From: Vibrio lentus
GTDB lineage: Bacteria > Pseudomonadota > Gammaproteobacteria > Enterobacterales > Vibrionaceae
Assembly (NCBI RefSeq): GCF_030409755.1
Contig: NZ_JAUFQE010000002.1
Location: forward strand, 1,922,001-1,986,000
Direction of reading: 5' to 3'
DNA length: 64,000 bases
Every line of letters begins with the position of its first letter. Position 1 is the first letter of the stretch. The notes under the pieces were generated by a model. The model did no database searches, was not told the DNA's origin, and saw only the letters and a list, made by a program, of their open reading frames with translations. Shown here piece after piece: positions 48,912 to 58,071 of this stretch. Position numbers and translations under genes: made by a program.

Positions 48912-51068
48912 GTCGGGTGGACGACACTTGTTACCAAGTGCCGTCTCCCTAAGAACCCAGCGTGCAACTTTCACTGCACTAGGCTCAAGCCTCCACGAAG
49001 GCATCGTTTGATACCCAGCAACTTATAAAGCAGTCGAAGCAGGTTCGTTCCAAGAGTTACGAGCTAGCCTTTTAGATTTTCTCTTTACCAAGTATTCTTG
49101 GTAAAGAGGGTCAAAGGGTGTCGCTGCACTTCGGATTTTCACATGCCTTTCTATTGGCACTTTGGCTATTTGGAAGAGATTGAACTGGCAATCCATATCC
49201 ATGATCTTCTGCCAACCGTGAAACTGCCACTGGCCTTTTCGGTTGATGAAGTATTTTAGGGCGATCCAAGTTTTAGACTTTGTTGGATGGCGCCTTTTTG
49301 CCCAGTGCCACAATGTATGGAATAGCTTGTGGCCTACATATCCGAATACTTGTTTGGCAACGCAGTGTCGGTAGTAATTCGACCACCCCCTAAGTTTCGG
49401 ATTTATCAGTTTGATAAGATCATTCACTGGTAAGGTTACGTGCGTTTTGACGAGTTCACGCAGATTACTCAAGAACATCAAAGTGTTAGATTTACTCGGT
49501 TTAATGAGCAATTTCCCTTTGTACTTCCTATGGTTAAAACCTAGGAAATCAAAGCCATCGTTGATATGAGTAATGTGCGTTTTCTCTTCGGATAATGTTA
49601 AGCCTCTTTCCGCTAAGAAATCAGCAATCAACGGTTTGATATCGTTCTCGAGTACTTCTTTTGAAGCGCAAGTGACGACGAAATCGTCGGCATATCCAAT
49701 AAAGTTAGCTCTTGCTCCTTTCTTAAGCGCGGTAGACTTAATGCGCTGTTCGAGACCCGATAACGTCATCAACATCAAGGTGGGGGATATAATTCCGCCT
49801 TGAGGAGTGCCTTCGTCGGTGTCGTAAAACAGCCCTTTGTCTACAAAGCCTGACTTTAGCCATTGCTCCAACATCCGTTTATCGATGGCGATGTTATCCA
49901 TAAGCCATTGATGCCCGATTTTGTCGAAGCAAGCTTTAATATCTCCTTCAAGAACCCATTTAGCCGATTTCTTTAAAGCCAAACACTTGAAGCACTGGTC
50001 GACAGCGTCAGCCGTGCTACGATTTGTTCTAAAGCCATAACTATTCGGGTCGGCAGTTGTTTCTGATATAGGCTCTAGCGATAATAGGTGTAGTGCTTGT
50101 TGTGCTCTGTCTATCATGCATGGGATGCCCAGAGGTCGAAGCTTGCCATTCTTTTTGGGGATATAGATACGCCTGAGTGGTTTCGCTTGGTAAGCTTTCC
50201 GACTCAGTTGATTTACTGCTTTCATACGACGCGTGTCTGTATTCCAGACAACGCCGTCTATTCCAGGCGTTTTACTGCCTTTATTTTGAGAAACTCGCTT
50301 AACAGCAAGAAGTTTTGCTGAGCGAGAGTGAGTCAGTATCCACTGCAATGCTTTTGCTTTGCCGTGTTTACCGTCTCTAGTTGCCTTTGCGATACGCATT
50401 TGAAGCTTTAAGACGTTCGCCTCTACGGCCTTCCAGTTAATGGATTGCCACAGTGCACTGTCAGAAGATGCACTAATCTCATTCGAAATCGTCATTTGCT
50501 TTTCTTCCTTAATAAAGTTCTTCAAACTCTCTCGCAACGAGAGACCAGTTGGAAGTGGGCTCACTTTCGTGATCAGGCATAAACCTGTATCTGCGTCATT
50601 ACAATGCAGCCTTTGCTTTTTCCAACCTCCTCTACCCGCATCACTATCGGCCACAGGGGCTTTCCCGTAGGGAGAGATACAGGCTTACCGTGTTCCGTAT
50701 GTCACGCAATGTCAGTTTAGATGCCCGCTATGGTGCGGAGAGTTCAATGATCACGAAAGAGCATGGGGCAATCTCTTTCCGACTCTCGTGCCTTTTGGCT
50801 ACAGCGTATTAACCACTTCCGCTGTTTCACAACATAACGCACCTTACGCGGATTCACTTATGTTCATCATGCTGACTACCTAGCACTCACCCGATGTTGT
50901 GGTTATCAGGAGGATCGTTATCTCACGATTTCAATCCCGATTGGAAAATACCAACCTTCGTTACATTGTCAAAGCCGCTACTTTATTCAGGCTCCTAGGT
51001 TCATCTGGTGATACAGATGGTTCACTCGTTTAGCGGTGAACAGCGCTTCATACGACTTCACGTCGCAC
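48912..51068 (-). mobile_element. Group II intron, about 2157 nt
   Basis: The 5' end reads GTGCGAC (complement of 51062-51068), fitting the GUGYG start. The 3' end reads CCACCCGAC and ends in AC at 48912. Just before it is a domain V-like stem (GTGCAGTGAAAGTTGCAC) and a domain VI hairpin (GGCACTTGGTAACAAGTG). Excision rejoins AAAAAT with GCCCCAA, restoring a repeat unit identical in layout to that at 62060-62080. It encodes one reverse transcriptase/maturase. Confidence 0.9.
49023..50495 (-). CDS. ltrA: Group II intron reverse transcriptase/maturase
   Basis: 490 aa from the ATG at 50495 (MTISNEISASSDSALWQSINWKAV) with an AAGGAAG site. RT domains with PLGIPCMIDRAQQ, DIKACFDKIGH, GTPQGGIISPTLM and the catalytic YADD in FIGYADDFVV. 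A maturase X domain follows (RGWSNYYRHCVAKQVFGYV), then a C-terminal HNH-free end with KRRHPTKSKTWI. It is encoded inside the intron on the same strand and appears intact, so the intron may be mobile. Confidence 0.95.
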   Translation of the reverse strand: MTISNEISASSDSALWQSINWKAVEANVLKLQMRIAKATRDGKHGKAKALQWILTHSRSAKLLAVKRVSQNKGSKTPGIDGVVWNTDTRRMKAVNQLSRKAYQAKPLRRIYIPKKNGKLRPLGIPCMIDRAQQALHLLSLEPISETTADPNSYGFRTNRSTADAVDQCFKCLALKKSAKWVLEGDIKACFDKIGHQWLMDNIAIDKRMLEQWLKSGFVDKGLFYDTDEGTPQGGIISPTLMLMTLSGLEQRIKSTALKKGARANFIGYADDFVVTCASKEVLENDIKPLIADFLAERGLTLSEEKTHITHINDGFDFLGFNHRKYKGKLLIKPSKSNTLMFLSNLRELVKTHVTLPVNDLIKLINPKLRGWSNYYRHCVAKQVFGYVGHKLFHTLWHWAKRRHPTKSKTWIALKYFINRKGQWQFHGWQKIMDMDCQFNLFQIAKVPIERHVKIRSAATPFDPLYQEYLVKRKSKRLARNSWNEPASTAL

Positions 51069-51352
51069 GCCCCAAAGCTGTTTAGAACAATTGCCCATCA
51101 ATCTACTATTCATACTTATTTGCTATACCTGAAATAATGTTGTGATGAGTGATGTTCCTGAGAGTAAGCACTTTATATAACTCCCATTTGCAAGCGTTAT
51201 GTGCAAATTTTTCCGATTCAGGTAGGTTGGACTCTTTTGCTCGCTTTCAAAAAGCGAGCAAAAGAGTCTAGCTTGAAATTACCCTAAAGCTTCAGCTGTA
51301 AGGATGTGGAGTGTCTAGAAAAGTGGGAGCGATCCAGCCTTCACCAGAACGA
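51069..51352. other. Spacer with repeat remnant and a 17-bp palindrome
   Basis: Starts with the right half of the intron-split repeat unit (GCCCCAAAGCTGTTTAGAAC). A perfect 17-bp stem with 5-nt loop (arm GACTCTTTTGCTCGCTT) occupies 51230-51268. No reading frame supported. Confidence 0.5.
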
Positions 51353-51414
51353 TGATCCGCACCAGCAGTTTTGGACACTGAGTTAAGTGAGTACAATCAC
51401 TAATGAGGTGAACC

Positions 51415-51699
51415 ATGACAATTAAGAAGAAACGTATTATCCATTCTCCTGAATTTAAAGCAGAAACCCTGAAGCTGGCAGAGAAAGTGGGAGTCGCTGC
51501 AGCCGCAAGACAGCTCTCGTTACATGAATCTCAGATCTACGGTTGGCGAAAAGCCACAAAGAAGAATTCGAGTATTAGCCAACGAGAACAAGAATTGGCC
51601 GTTGAAGTCGCTAAGCTAAAGAGGCAGTTGGCAGAGCAAGCAGAAGAGCTAGAAATCGTAAAAAAGGCCGCCACCTACTTCGCGAAAAATCTAAAGTAA
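51415..51699 (+). CDS. IS3 OrfA (HTH, leucine zipper)
   Basis: 94 aa. Helix-turn-helix (EFKAETLKLAEKVGVAAAARQLSLHESQIYGWRK) and a C-terminal leucine-zipper coiled coil. The AAAAA run near 51685 before the stop is a plausible site of the -1 shift that yields OrfAB transposase. Confidence 0.93.
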   Translation: MTIKKKRIIHSPEFKAETLKLAEKVGVAAAARQLSLHESQIYGWRKATKKNSSISQREQELAVEVAKLKRQLAEQAEELEIVKKAATYFAKNLK

Positions 51700-51713
51700 A
51701 TTGCTATGAATTT

Positions 51714-52565
51714 ATGCTCGAACACCTGCTGAGTTTCAGTATTTCCCGTATGGCTAAGGTGTTCAGAGTTTCTCGAAGTGGGTTTTATTATTGGGTTGAG
51801 AATCGCCACAAGGCGATTCAACGTGAGACAGAGCGCCAAAAGCTTGATACCAAAGTAAAAGAAGCTTTTGACGTTAGCAAAGAGCGAGATGGCTCAAGAC
51901 GTATTCAGAAAGAGCTGGCAGAGAGCGGTGATAACCATAATGTTAAGACCATTGCCGCCAGTATGAAACGTCAGGATTTAGTAGCGAAAGCAGCACGCAA
52001 GTTTAAGTGTACAACAGACAGTAAGCATAAAATGCCCGTTGCTCCGAACTTGCTCGCTCAAGATTTTAACGCAACGGCTCCGAATCAAAAATGGGCAGGA
52101 GACATCACCTATGTTGCCACAAGCGAAGGCTGGCTGTACTTAGCTGTCATTATTGACCTTTATTCAAGGCAAGTTATTGGTTGGTCTATGGATACGAGAA
52201 TGACGGCCTCACTGGTCTGTGATGCCTTATCAATGGCTTTATTCCGTCGAGGGTTTCCTGAGCAGGTTATAACTCATAGCGATCGAGGTAGTCAGTACTG
52301 TTCGAAAGACTATCGAGACCTCATAAGTACTTATAATTTAAAACAAAGTATGAGTAGAAAAGGGAACTGTTGGGACAACGCATGTGTTGAGAGCTTCTTC
52401 CACTCAATGAAAGTTGAAGCAATCCAATATGAGCCGATCATGACGAGAGAGCAGATGCGCCAAACGATCTTCGAGTACATAGAAGTTGATTATAATCGAA
52501 CGAGAAGGCACAGTGCACTTGGGTATCTAAGCCCAATGAACTTTGAAAAGCAAAATGTCGCTTAG
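51714..52565 (+). CDS. IS3 OrfB (DDE integrase)
   Basis: 283 aa shown from the first ATG. The frame is open upstream (SKVNCYEF), consistent with production as an OrfAB fusion. rve core with DDE residues in WAGDITYV, ITHSDRGSQYCS and CWDNACVESFFHSMK; the terminal DYNRTRRHSALGYLSP is typical. Intact. Confidence 0.94.
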   Translation: MLEHLLSFSISRMAKVFRVSRSGFYYWVENRHKAIQRETERQKLDTKVKEAFDVSKERDGSRRIQKELAESGDNHNVKTIAASMKRQDLVAKAARKFKCTTDSKHKMPVAPNLLAQDFNATAPNQKWAGDITYVATSEGWLYLAVIIDLYSRQVIGWSMDTRMTASLVCDALSMALFRRGFPEQVITHSDRGSQYCSKDYRDLISTYNLKQSMSRKGNCWDNACVESFFHSMKVEAIQYEPIMTREQMRQTIFEYIEVDYNRTRRHSALGYLSPMNFEKQNVA

Positions 52566-52598
52566 CTAAGTGTCCAGTCTGACTGGAGCAGATCACGA

Positions 52599-55500
52599 TT
52601 ATGTTTTTTCTTTTTCAGATTCAAAACCAAGAAGTTCAGTATCTTCGTTTATACGCTCAAAACAACCATCGCATGGCTTGTAAACGTACCGCCCAGTCAC
52701 TTCCATTAGTTTTGCATCGTTTGCAAACCCCTTGCTGAACTGTTTTCTACCATAACGTGAAAAAACCAAGGATTTACCAGACTGAGATAGATAGTTATCT
52801 AAGACATCTTTTCTGATATACAAAGAAGAATTTCTATCAATGGTATGACTAAATACAGCTAAGTCTTGGTTTTTATCGAGCCACCCACTGTCCAGATCCC
52901 AGCAAAGGTTCATTTGCTCAACTAAATCAGGACAAGGCATATCAATAGAGTTTTGTTCGACGTTGCTTGAGTAATCGGACTCCCACTCTCCACCCCGTAA
53001 AAGCTGAATGCTAGAGAATGTTCGTTGGTCATCTGAAATGGTTGTATCTTGTTCAGCAATACATTGCTTGAAAGCAGGGCTTCTAGGGTACTCTGCCAAG
53101 TAAACTCGGTAGCAGTGGTTATTACTATGATTGTAGACTTCGAATGTATTGGCGTTTTTAGGAGCAACAAAATAGCCATTATAGCTAGCTATACCAATGA
53201 AGCTTTCAGCGCCGAAAGAGACGTCGTCCTCATCTCGCTTCGCGTGAACCTCTGAATAAAAGTTCAAGTTAATCCATGTCGTCTTGCTCTCGTCATTCAA
53301 GATGAGTACTTTGTTTGCGAGGTAGTAATCATCAGTCTGCAACCAACAGTCAATATTACTCTCTGGTAACTCAAGGTCTTTTTTTATTAGGCCTCTGAGT
53401 GGGTATTTTTCTGTTGGCGATAAATTTCTTATATCAGATACATCTACCTTTCTCAGTTCTAACGACCAGAATCTATCAGAAGTTAATTGTGGCTCCCAAC
53501 GAGATTGTGCTGTGGGCACATTGGCAGCCAACAAACCTATCAATCGATGTAAAGCTATCCAGTAACATTTCTTGCCGATCGTTTCTGCATACCCAGGCTT
53601 TGCTCTTCCTCTTCCATACTTGTGGAGAGTTGCTAAATCATGGTTGAGAGCGCCTTCACCATAGCCGGGATAACCGATGGACATTGCTTCATTCATGATC
53701 CAGCTGGCTATATTTTCGTGCGTTATTCCTTTTGATTCTAGGTCAAAGACTCTTAGCCTTGGCTTTACTTTATACCGCCAAAAGTCAGGACCTATATTGT
53801 CACCCCATAAGCGCATATTTGATGGCAAGTTTTCTAATGTGAGTAAGGGCTGCACATCACTAAGAACAGGCCACGTTATTGATAAAGAACGGGGTACAAA
53901 CTGATTCGATAACCGATTTTCTTGAATCCCTATGCTTAAAAGCTCCTGCATTAACAGTTGGGCATGTTCGCGAATCAAAATATTTGTTGAGCGACTATTG
54001 AATTGAATGAACCTATTTAAAGGCTGAACAAACTCTTCAGCTGATTCACGTGAAAGTAAACAAGCTGTATACATAGCTAGAATCAGGCTTTCAAGTATGT
54101 AGTCATCATCACAACTAATAAACGTGTCAACAGCGTGAATACATATCGTTGGGTGCTTTTTAAAAAGTAAGCTAAGGCACCTTGTGGCTTGATCTCTCAC
54201 TCTTCTATCTGTGGCAGAGCAGCACCATAGTAGTGCTGAGGATGCTAATTTGTAGCTTTCTTCAGGCCAATTTGTCTCTTCAATTTTATCTAGAGCTTCA
54301 ATCAGAAACCAAATTGCACCTCTATTATCATAGGACTCCGATAAGGCAACAGAAAGGTAAGTATCTCTTGATGGCGGGTCTTGGCGCCATTGAAAAGTCT
54401 TGAACCAACTTTCCGCATTCAGGTAATGGTTAGGAACTACAGATAGCTTAAACAGACTTTCAAAAACAGTTTGCCACAACCCTCCAGTTCTTAATGCTCC
54501 AAACATATGCTCCTCAATGTCAGGAGTAATGCTTTGCTTTGAACGCCAAGTTAGTGACTTAACAAAAAGCTTATGAGCTAAATCTTGGTTTAATCCCAGG
54601 CGACTATCAGTAATCTCAACACCTATTTCTTCAGGGAGAATACTTGCAAGAGCTTCTAAGACTCCGCTCTCTATATCGTTTAAAACAGCGAGTTTTTCTG
54701 CAAGGATGGATAGATCGTTGCTTTCAGTTTCTTGATAGGATTGAACTAGTGAAGATGCGCGCAACATGTCACCGAACCTCTGGTACCCAAACCTAATCAG
54801 AAAGTCTTCATCGCTAGTTATTGATAAAATTAGTAGCTGCTCTTTGGCTAACTCATCAATAAATCTCTCTGGAGACACTTCACTTCCTAGGATTGGTTTG
54901 ATTGTACTTACAGCTGTATCCCAATTTATAGTTTGGTTGTCTGAATTTGCTAACGCATCAGACAATTTGATCATTACTGCTCTAACAATATTTCTAGGGC
55001 TGACATAGTCCAAACGCTCTCTCAGTGAGTCATCGATTTGCTTTAGATGTTTAGAAAAAATGGTAGAGAAGCCACTAGTCGATACATCAAGGGAAGAGTC
55101 ATCATCCGACTTGTGAGTTTTGAAAACCAAATGTAGAAGTAATGGATTTCGCAACTCGTCAGTGAAAATAGGTGTTATCTCACTTTCAACATTGTAGCGT
55201 TGAGAGAAAGAGGAAAGCACTTCATGAAAGTTTCTAGTAAATCCAATGTGGTTATATGCATAACCTGGAAATCGTTCATCAACAACTAAGTCGGTGTATA
55301 TATCGCGAGTGGATACAACGATCTTTATGTCTTCATACTCTGTTAGTTGCTGGATTATCTCAGGAAGTTTGTTTTTCCATTTTCTCGCTTTATTTCCTTC
55401 GTTTAACGCATCGATAGCTATAACAAAAGAATGATTGTTGGCTTGAGCGCTTGCTTGAAGGCAAGATAGTAATCTGTCTCGCCCCACATCGGAGCCGAAG

Positions 55501-56723
55501 CCTAGTTTGTTTCGGACAACATCCCAAGGTTCCGCATTATCAAAGTCTTCACCAAATAGCACCAGGGTGTGAGCACCCTTGCTTAATCTTCTCTTAGCAA
55601 AGCTCACTATAGAATGTGTCTTACCTGCACCGGCTGGTCCAGCCAACAGAAAAGAGTGAGCATGGTAAGACTGAACTAGAGGACTATAGAGCGCTTGTTC
55701 AATATCTAGTATTGAAGCGAGCAACTCCCTTGAAGCATCTAAGTGTTCAGCAGGAAATACACACATATACTCTGCTTGAAACTGCCTGAATGAGGGCGTG
55801 TCGCTGTTTTCACCATGTGTTGTAAAGAAGTGTTGCTCTTGCTGCTTTATTGCACTTTCACAGTATGGCTTAAGTAATTTTATGGTATCTAAAGTTGTAC
55901 AAAGAACCGTTTGGTCAAGAATGCTGTACTTACTAGAAGTTTTATCTAAAAGTGCATCCAGTAGCTGTATAGCACGTAATCTTTCACTGTCAGGTGTCTG
56001 AGAAAATATCTTTTCTGAATATTGCGCCTTTGTTCTAAAGCTGATTTTCAATGGATTCCAACTATCAATGAGCCATTGTTTAAAATCATAGACTTCGCCA
56101 AAAGCGTCTAAAGCATCATGGGCTTCTGTAATTATGTCTAAATCACTACAATACCTTGGGCCAGCGAAAGCTGCTGCCGAGTCAATACAGTTTTTTATTT
56201 TCTGAGAGGTTAATATATTCTCGTTAAACCAGTAGGCGACCAAACCACCCGAACTGTCTATTGTTAAGATCTGCTGTCTAGATATCTCCGCCGTAACCAG
56301 TTTTATATGTAGATTCTGATGTTGAGTTTTGATGTCATCACGCCATTCTTCAAACTTTTCAACTTCACTTTTCCCTCTTTTGCCCTCTGCGACTCTTCCT
56401 GTTAGATCAAATGGTAGATAAATCCAGTATTCAGATAATGTTGGATGATTTTTTAATGCAGTGGTTAATGATTTTTTGATCTGGCCAAACTCACTACTGC
56501 CAAGTTTAAAAAAGTATTTTGCTTGAATCCCCAGAACATCACCTGTGGGGGTTTTGTAATAAGCTTCGACGCCTCCATCGCCCCCGTCGCCACGCAAACT
56601 AAAGAAAGAAGAGCCCTGTGGTGGTTGAGAATAAGTTTTAAAAAGCTGTATCGCTAGTGACTCAAAACTATCGTTTTTGCTTTTTGGAGTCGATCTTATT
56701 TGAGAAAAGTTAATGGCAGTCAA
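52599..56723 (-). CDS. Large nuclease-STAND NTPase, Avs-like anti-phage protein
   Basis: 1374 aa. Residues about 15-110 resemble a PD-(D/E)xK/Mrr-type nuclease (DGGDGGVEAYY then GIQAKYF, a QxK-type active site). A STAND/P-loop NTPase follows with Walker A AGPAGAGKT at 361-369, Walker B FVIAIDALNEG at 433-443 and IKIVVSTRD near 467-474. The remaining ~800 residues are helical-repeat-like, the usual sensor part. In Avs proteins the sensor recognises a phage protein and the N-terminal nuclease then degrades DNA. The start is probably TTG at 56723 after AGGGG. The IS3 element sits immediately after its stop codon. Exact Avs type is unproven. Confidence 0.82.
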   Translation of the reverse strand: MTAINFSQIRSTPKSKNDSFESLAIQLFKTYSQPPQGSSFFSLRGDGGDGGVEAYYKTPTGDVLGIQAKYFFKLGSSEFGQIKKSLTTALKNHPTLSEYWIYLPFDLTGRVAEGKRGKSEVEKFEEWRDDIKTQHQNLHIKLVTAEISRQQILTIDSSGGLVAYWFNENILTSQKIKNCIDSAAAFAGPRYCSDLDIITEAHDALDAFGEVYDFKQWLIDSWNPLKISFRTKAQYSEKIFSQTPDSERLRAIQLLDALLDKTSSKYSILDQTVLCTTLDTIKLLKPYCESAIKQQEQHFFTTHGENSDTPSFRQFQAEYMCVFPAEHLDASRELLASILDIEQALYSPLVQSYHAHSFLLAGPAGAGKTHSIVSFAKRRLSKGAHTLVLFGEDFDNAEPWDVVRNKLGFGSDVGRDRLLSCLQASAQANNHSFVIAIDALNEGNKARKWKNKLPEIIQQLTEYEDIKIVVSTRDIYTDLVVDERFPGYAYNHIGFTRNFHEVLSSFSQRYNVESEITPIFTDELRNPLLLHLVFKTHKSDDDSSLDVSTSGFSTIFSKHLKQIDDSLRERLDYVSPRNIVRAVMIKLSDALANSDNQTINWDTAVSTIKPILGSEVSPERFIDELAKEQLLILSITSDEDFLIRFGYQRFGDMLRASSLVQSYQETESNDLSILAEKLAVLNDIESGVLEALASILPEEIGVEITDSRLGLNQDLAHKLFVKSLTWRSKQSITPDIEEHMFGALRTGGLWQTVFESLFKLSVVPNHYLNAESWFKTFQWRQDPPSRDTYLSVALSESYDNRGAIWFLIEALDKIEETNWPEESYKLASSALLWCCSATDRRVRDQATRCLSLLFKKHPTICIHAVDTFISCDDDYILESLILAMYTACLLSRESAEEFVQPLNRFIQFNSRSTNILIREHAQLLMQELLSIGIQENRLSNQFVPRSLSITWPVLSDVQPLLTLENLPSNMRLWGDNIGPDFWRYKVKPRLRVFDLESKGITHENIASWIMNEAMSIGYPGYGEGALNHDLATLHKYGRGRAKPGYAETIGKKCYWIALHRLIGLLAANVPTAQSRWEPQLTSDRFWSLELRKVDVSDIRNLSPTEKYPLRGLIKKDLELPESNIDCWLQTDDYYLANKVLILNDESKTTWINLNFYSEVHAKRDEDDVSFGAESFIGIASYNGYFVAPKNANTFEVYNHSNNHCYRVYLAEYPRSPAFKQCIAEQDTTISDDQRTFSSIQLLRGGEWESDYSSNVEQNSIDMPCPDLVEQMNLCWDLDSGWLDKNQDLAVFSHTIDRNSSLYIRKDVLDNYLSQSGKSLVFSRYGRKQFSKGFANDAKLMEVTGRYVYKPCDGCFERINEDTELLGFESEKEKT

Positions 56724-57011
56724 AATAACCCCTAATGATGCTTAGAAAGATATATTAGATGTAGCTTAAAATAGGACGAAGGTTGTTTCTTTTCTGTGAT
56801 GCAAATCAAGGGGTTAATGATAATAAGTTAAATCCTAGCAATCTTGATTTTTCGTTCGATAATCTGCTTTTTTGCTTTAAATCGACCAAATTTTCATAAA
56901 TCACTAATGGTCACCTAGATGAGCCGAGCAGAAATTTTTTCCATACTTCATTTAATTAGCAAGCACTGTAACTCAGAAATGTCCAGAGGCATGCTGACGG
57001 GGTATGAAATA
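56724..57011. other. Promoter region upstream of the STAND gene
   Basis: No reading frame supported. AT-rich; presumably holds the minus-strand promoter. Confidence 0.35.
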
Positions 57012-57066
57012 CGAAAATGCCCCAAGACGTGTTTAGAGCGCATGAAACTAACATGACATTTATTTG
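57012..57066 (+). repeat. Copy of the TGCCCCAA repeat (without hairpin)
   Basis: TGCCCCAAGACGTGTTTAG at 57018, then GCATGAAAC, almost identical to 48824-48858. The hairpin part is missing. Confidence 0.75.
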
Positions 57067-57145
57067 AATAACGTTCTACATTACGGTTAGTAGTCCATTA
57101 TGCTATAAACTAATCTAATGTCATTTTCGAATCGAGAAACGGCTT

Positions 57146-57397
57146 ATGAGCAAGAAAAAGCTATCAGAAAAAGAACTGCTTAAGGGTATTACACCTAAGA
57201 CTGCCCACGCTGATGGGCTTGCTACAGTTTCATTAGATGAAGTGGGCCTAGAACCCTCAGAAAGCGACTATAAAGCTGTTTTGAAAAGAATTGAATCCTT
57301 GTTTGATGTGGCTGAACCAGGCACACCCGAAGGTGATGAGCTTGAAAAGCTAGTAATTTGGGTTGAAGGGTATGAAGAAGATCACTTCCCATTTTAA
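57146..57397 (+). CDS. HigA-like antitoxin fragment
   Basis: 83 aa. The second half (SDYKAVLKRIESLFDVAEPGTPEGDELEKLVIWVEGYEEDHFPF) matches the N-terminal region of HigA-type antitoxins. The protein stops exactly where the Xre DNA-binding domain would begin. The first 35 residues (LSEKELLKGITPKTAHADG) resemble the toxin-binding tail of MazE/PemI-like antitoxins, so it may be a fusion or a rearranged relic. No toxin gene is adjacent. Confidence 0.6.
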   Translation: MSKKKLSEKELLKGITPKTAHADGLATVSLDEVGLEPSESDYKAVLKRIESLFDVAEPGTPEGDELEKLVIWVEGYEEDHFPF

Positions 57398-57450
57398 ACT
57401 AGCTAACCTTCAGTTTTGCCTCAATCAATTTAGATAGCAGTAAAATAATC

Positions 57451-57471
57451 TGTGCAAGAAGTCCTTGCACA
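57451..57471. repeat. Three-nt-loop hairpin of the island family
   Basis: Arm TGTGCAAG, loop region AAGTC (AGT with an A-C mismatch), arm CTTGCACA. Confidence 0.7.
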
Positions 57472-57479
57472 ATTGCTCT

Positions 57480-57775
57480 TACTTTCAGATACGACAAAGC
57501 CACAGGCTTTGTATAACAGCTACATACAGAATGTTTTCATTAATTTGCATTTTGGGTGCGGTGCCAGGTATTTCATCACCAAATATGGGAGGGAGAGTAC
57601 CTTCGGCTTATCGTATGTCCTCGGTTGGCTGCTTTGCAATTCCGCTAGATTCAAATTGATACCATTACTTCTGGCCAGACAGTAAATAGTAACTCAAAGA
57701 ATAAAGCAGGGATAACCGAGGCTCTCGCTATTAGTGTAAAGCGAAGAACCGAATGCAGTAAGCTTACTTCCTCAA
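57480..57775. repeat. ~300-bp diverged repeat, copy 1
   Basis: Shares with 58852-59149 the blocks AGATACGACAAAGCCACAGG, CTTCTGGCCAGACAGTAAAT and CCGAGGCTCTC in the same order, with small indels. No intact frame in either copy. Confidence 0.75.
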
Positions 57776-57927
57776 AGAAACAAGCTAACGCAGTTCATAG
57801 TTATCACGCCTCTGTAATTCAAATAGTCACTCGACTAAAAGGTTTAATTATCATGGTCGAACACAGCACTCTATTAGTTGATCCTTTTGGTCGAAGTTAG
57901 AATTTGAGCATAATCTCGACCAGAAAA

Positions 57928-58071
57928 GTGAATGTTCTTTCTTTTTCGACTAAAAAGTTTAAAAGAATTGGTCGAGAGATTGCCGGCCTTGTCGCGTCTC
58001 ATGAAAATGCCAGCATTGTTAGGGTGGCCTCAATTATTGCTCCAGAAACATTCAATATCGATAAGCATTAA
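57928..58071 (+). CDS. Possible 47-aa protein (GTG start)
   Basis: Frame VNVLSFSTKKFKRIGREIAG onward, ending INDKH-like FNIDKH. It has protein-like composition and a clear helical stretch, but only a weak ribosome site. It could equally be the N-terminal relic of a longer gene, since the next in-frame codon is a stop. Unrecognised. Confidence 0.3.
   Translation: MNVLSFSTKKFKRIGREIAGLVASHENASIVRVASIIAPETFNIDKH

Larger units (their letters stand above)
51353..52595 (+). mobile_element. IS3-family insertion sequence
   Basis: 1243 bp bounded by imperfect inverted repeats of about 37 bp. The left end begins TGATCCGCACCAGCAG and the right-end complement begins TGATCTGCTCCAGTCAG; both contain TGGACACT. 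A 3-bp direct repeat CGA flanks it (51350-51352 and 52596-52598). It carries orfA and orfB in a frameshift arrangement. Confidence 0.92.
57398..57927. other. Non-coding stretch with hairpin and first copy of a ~300-bp repeat
   Basis: A hairpin (57451-57471) leads into the repeat at 57480-57775. Short frames here are broken on both strands. Confidence 0.45.

Noticed and set aside
57452..57685. 77-aa plus-strand frame in the first ~300-bp repeat
   Set aside because: It begins in a hairpin, has no ribosome site and is not preserved in the second repeat copy.
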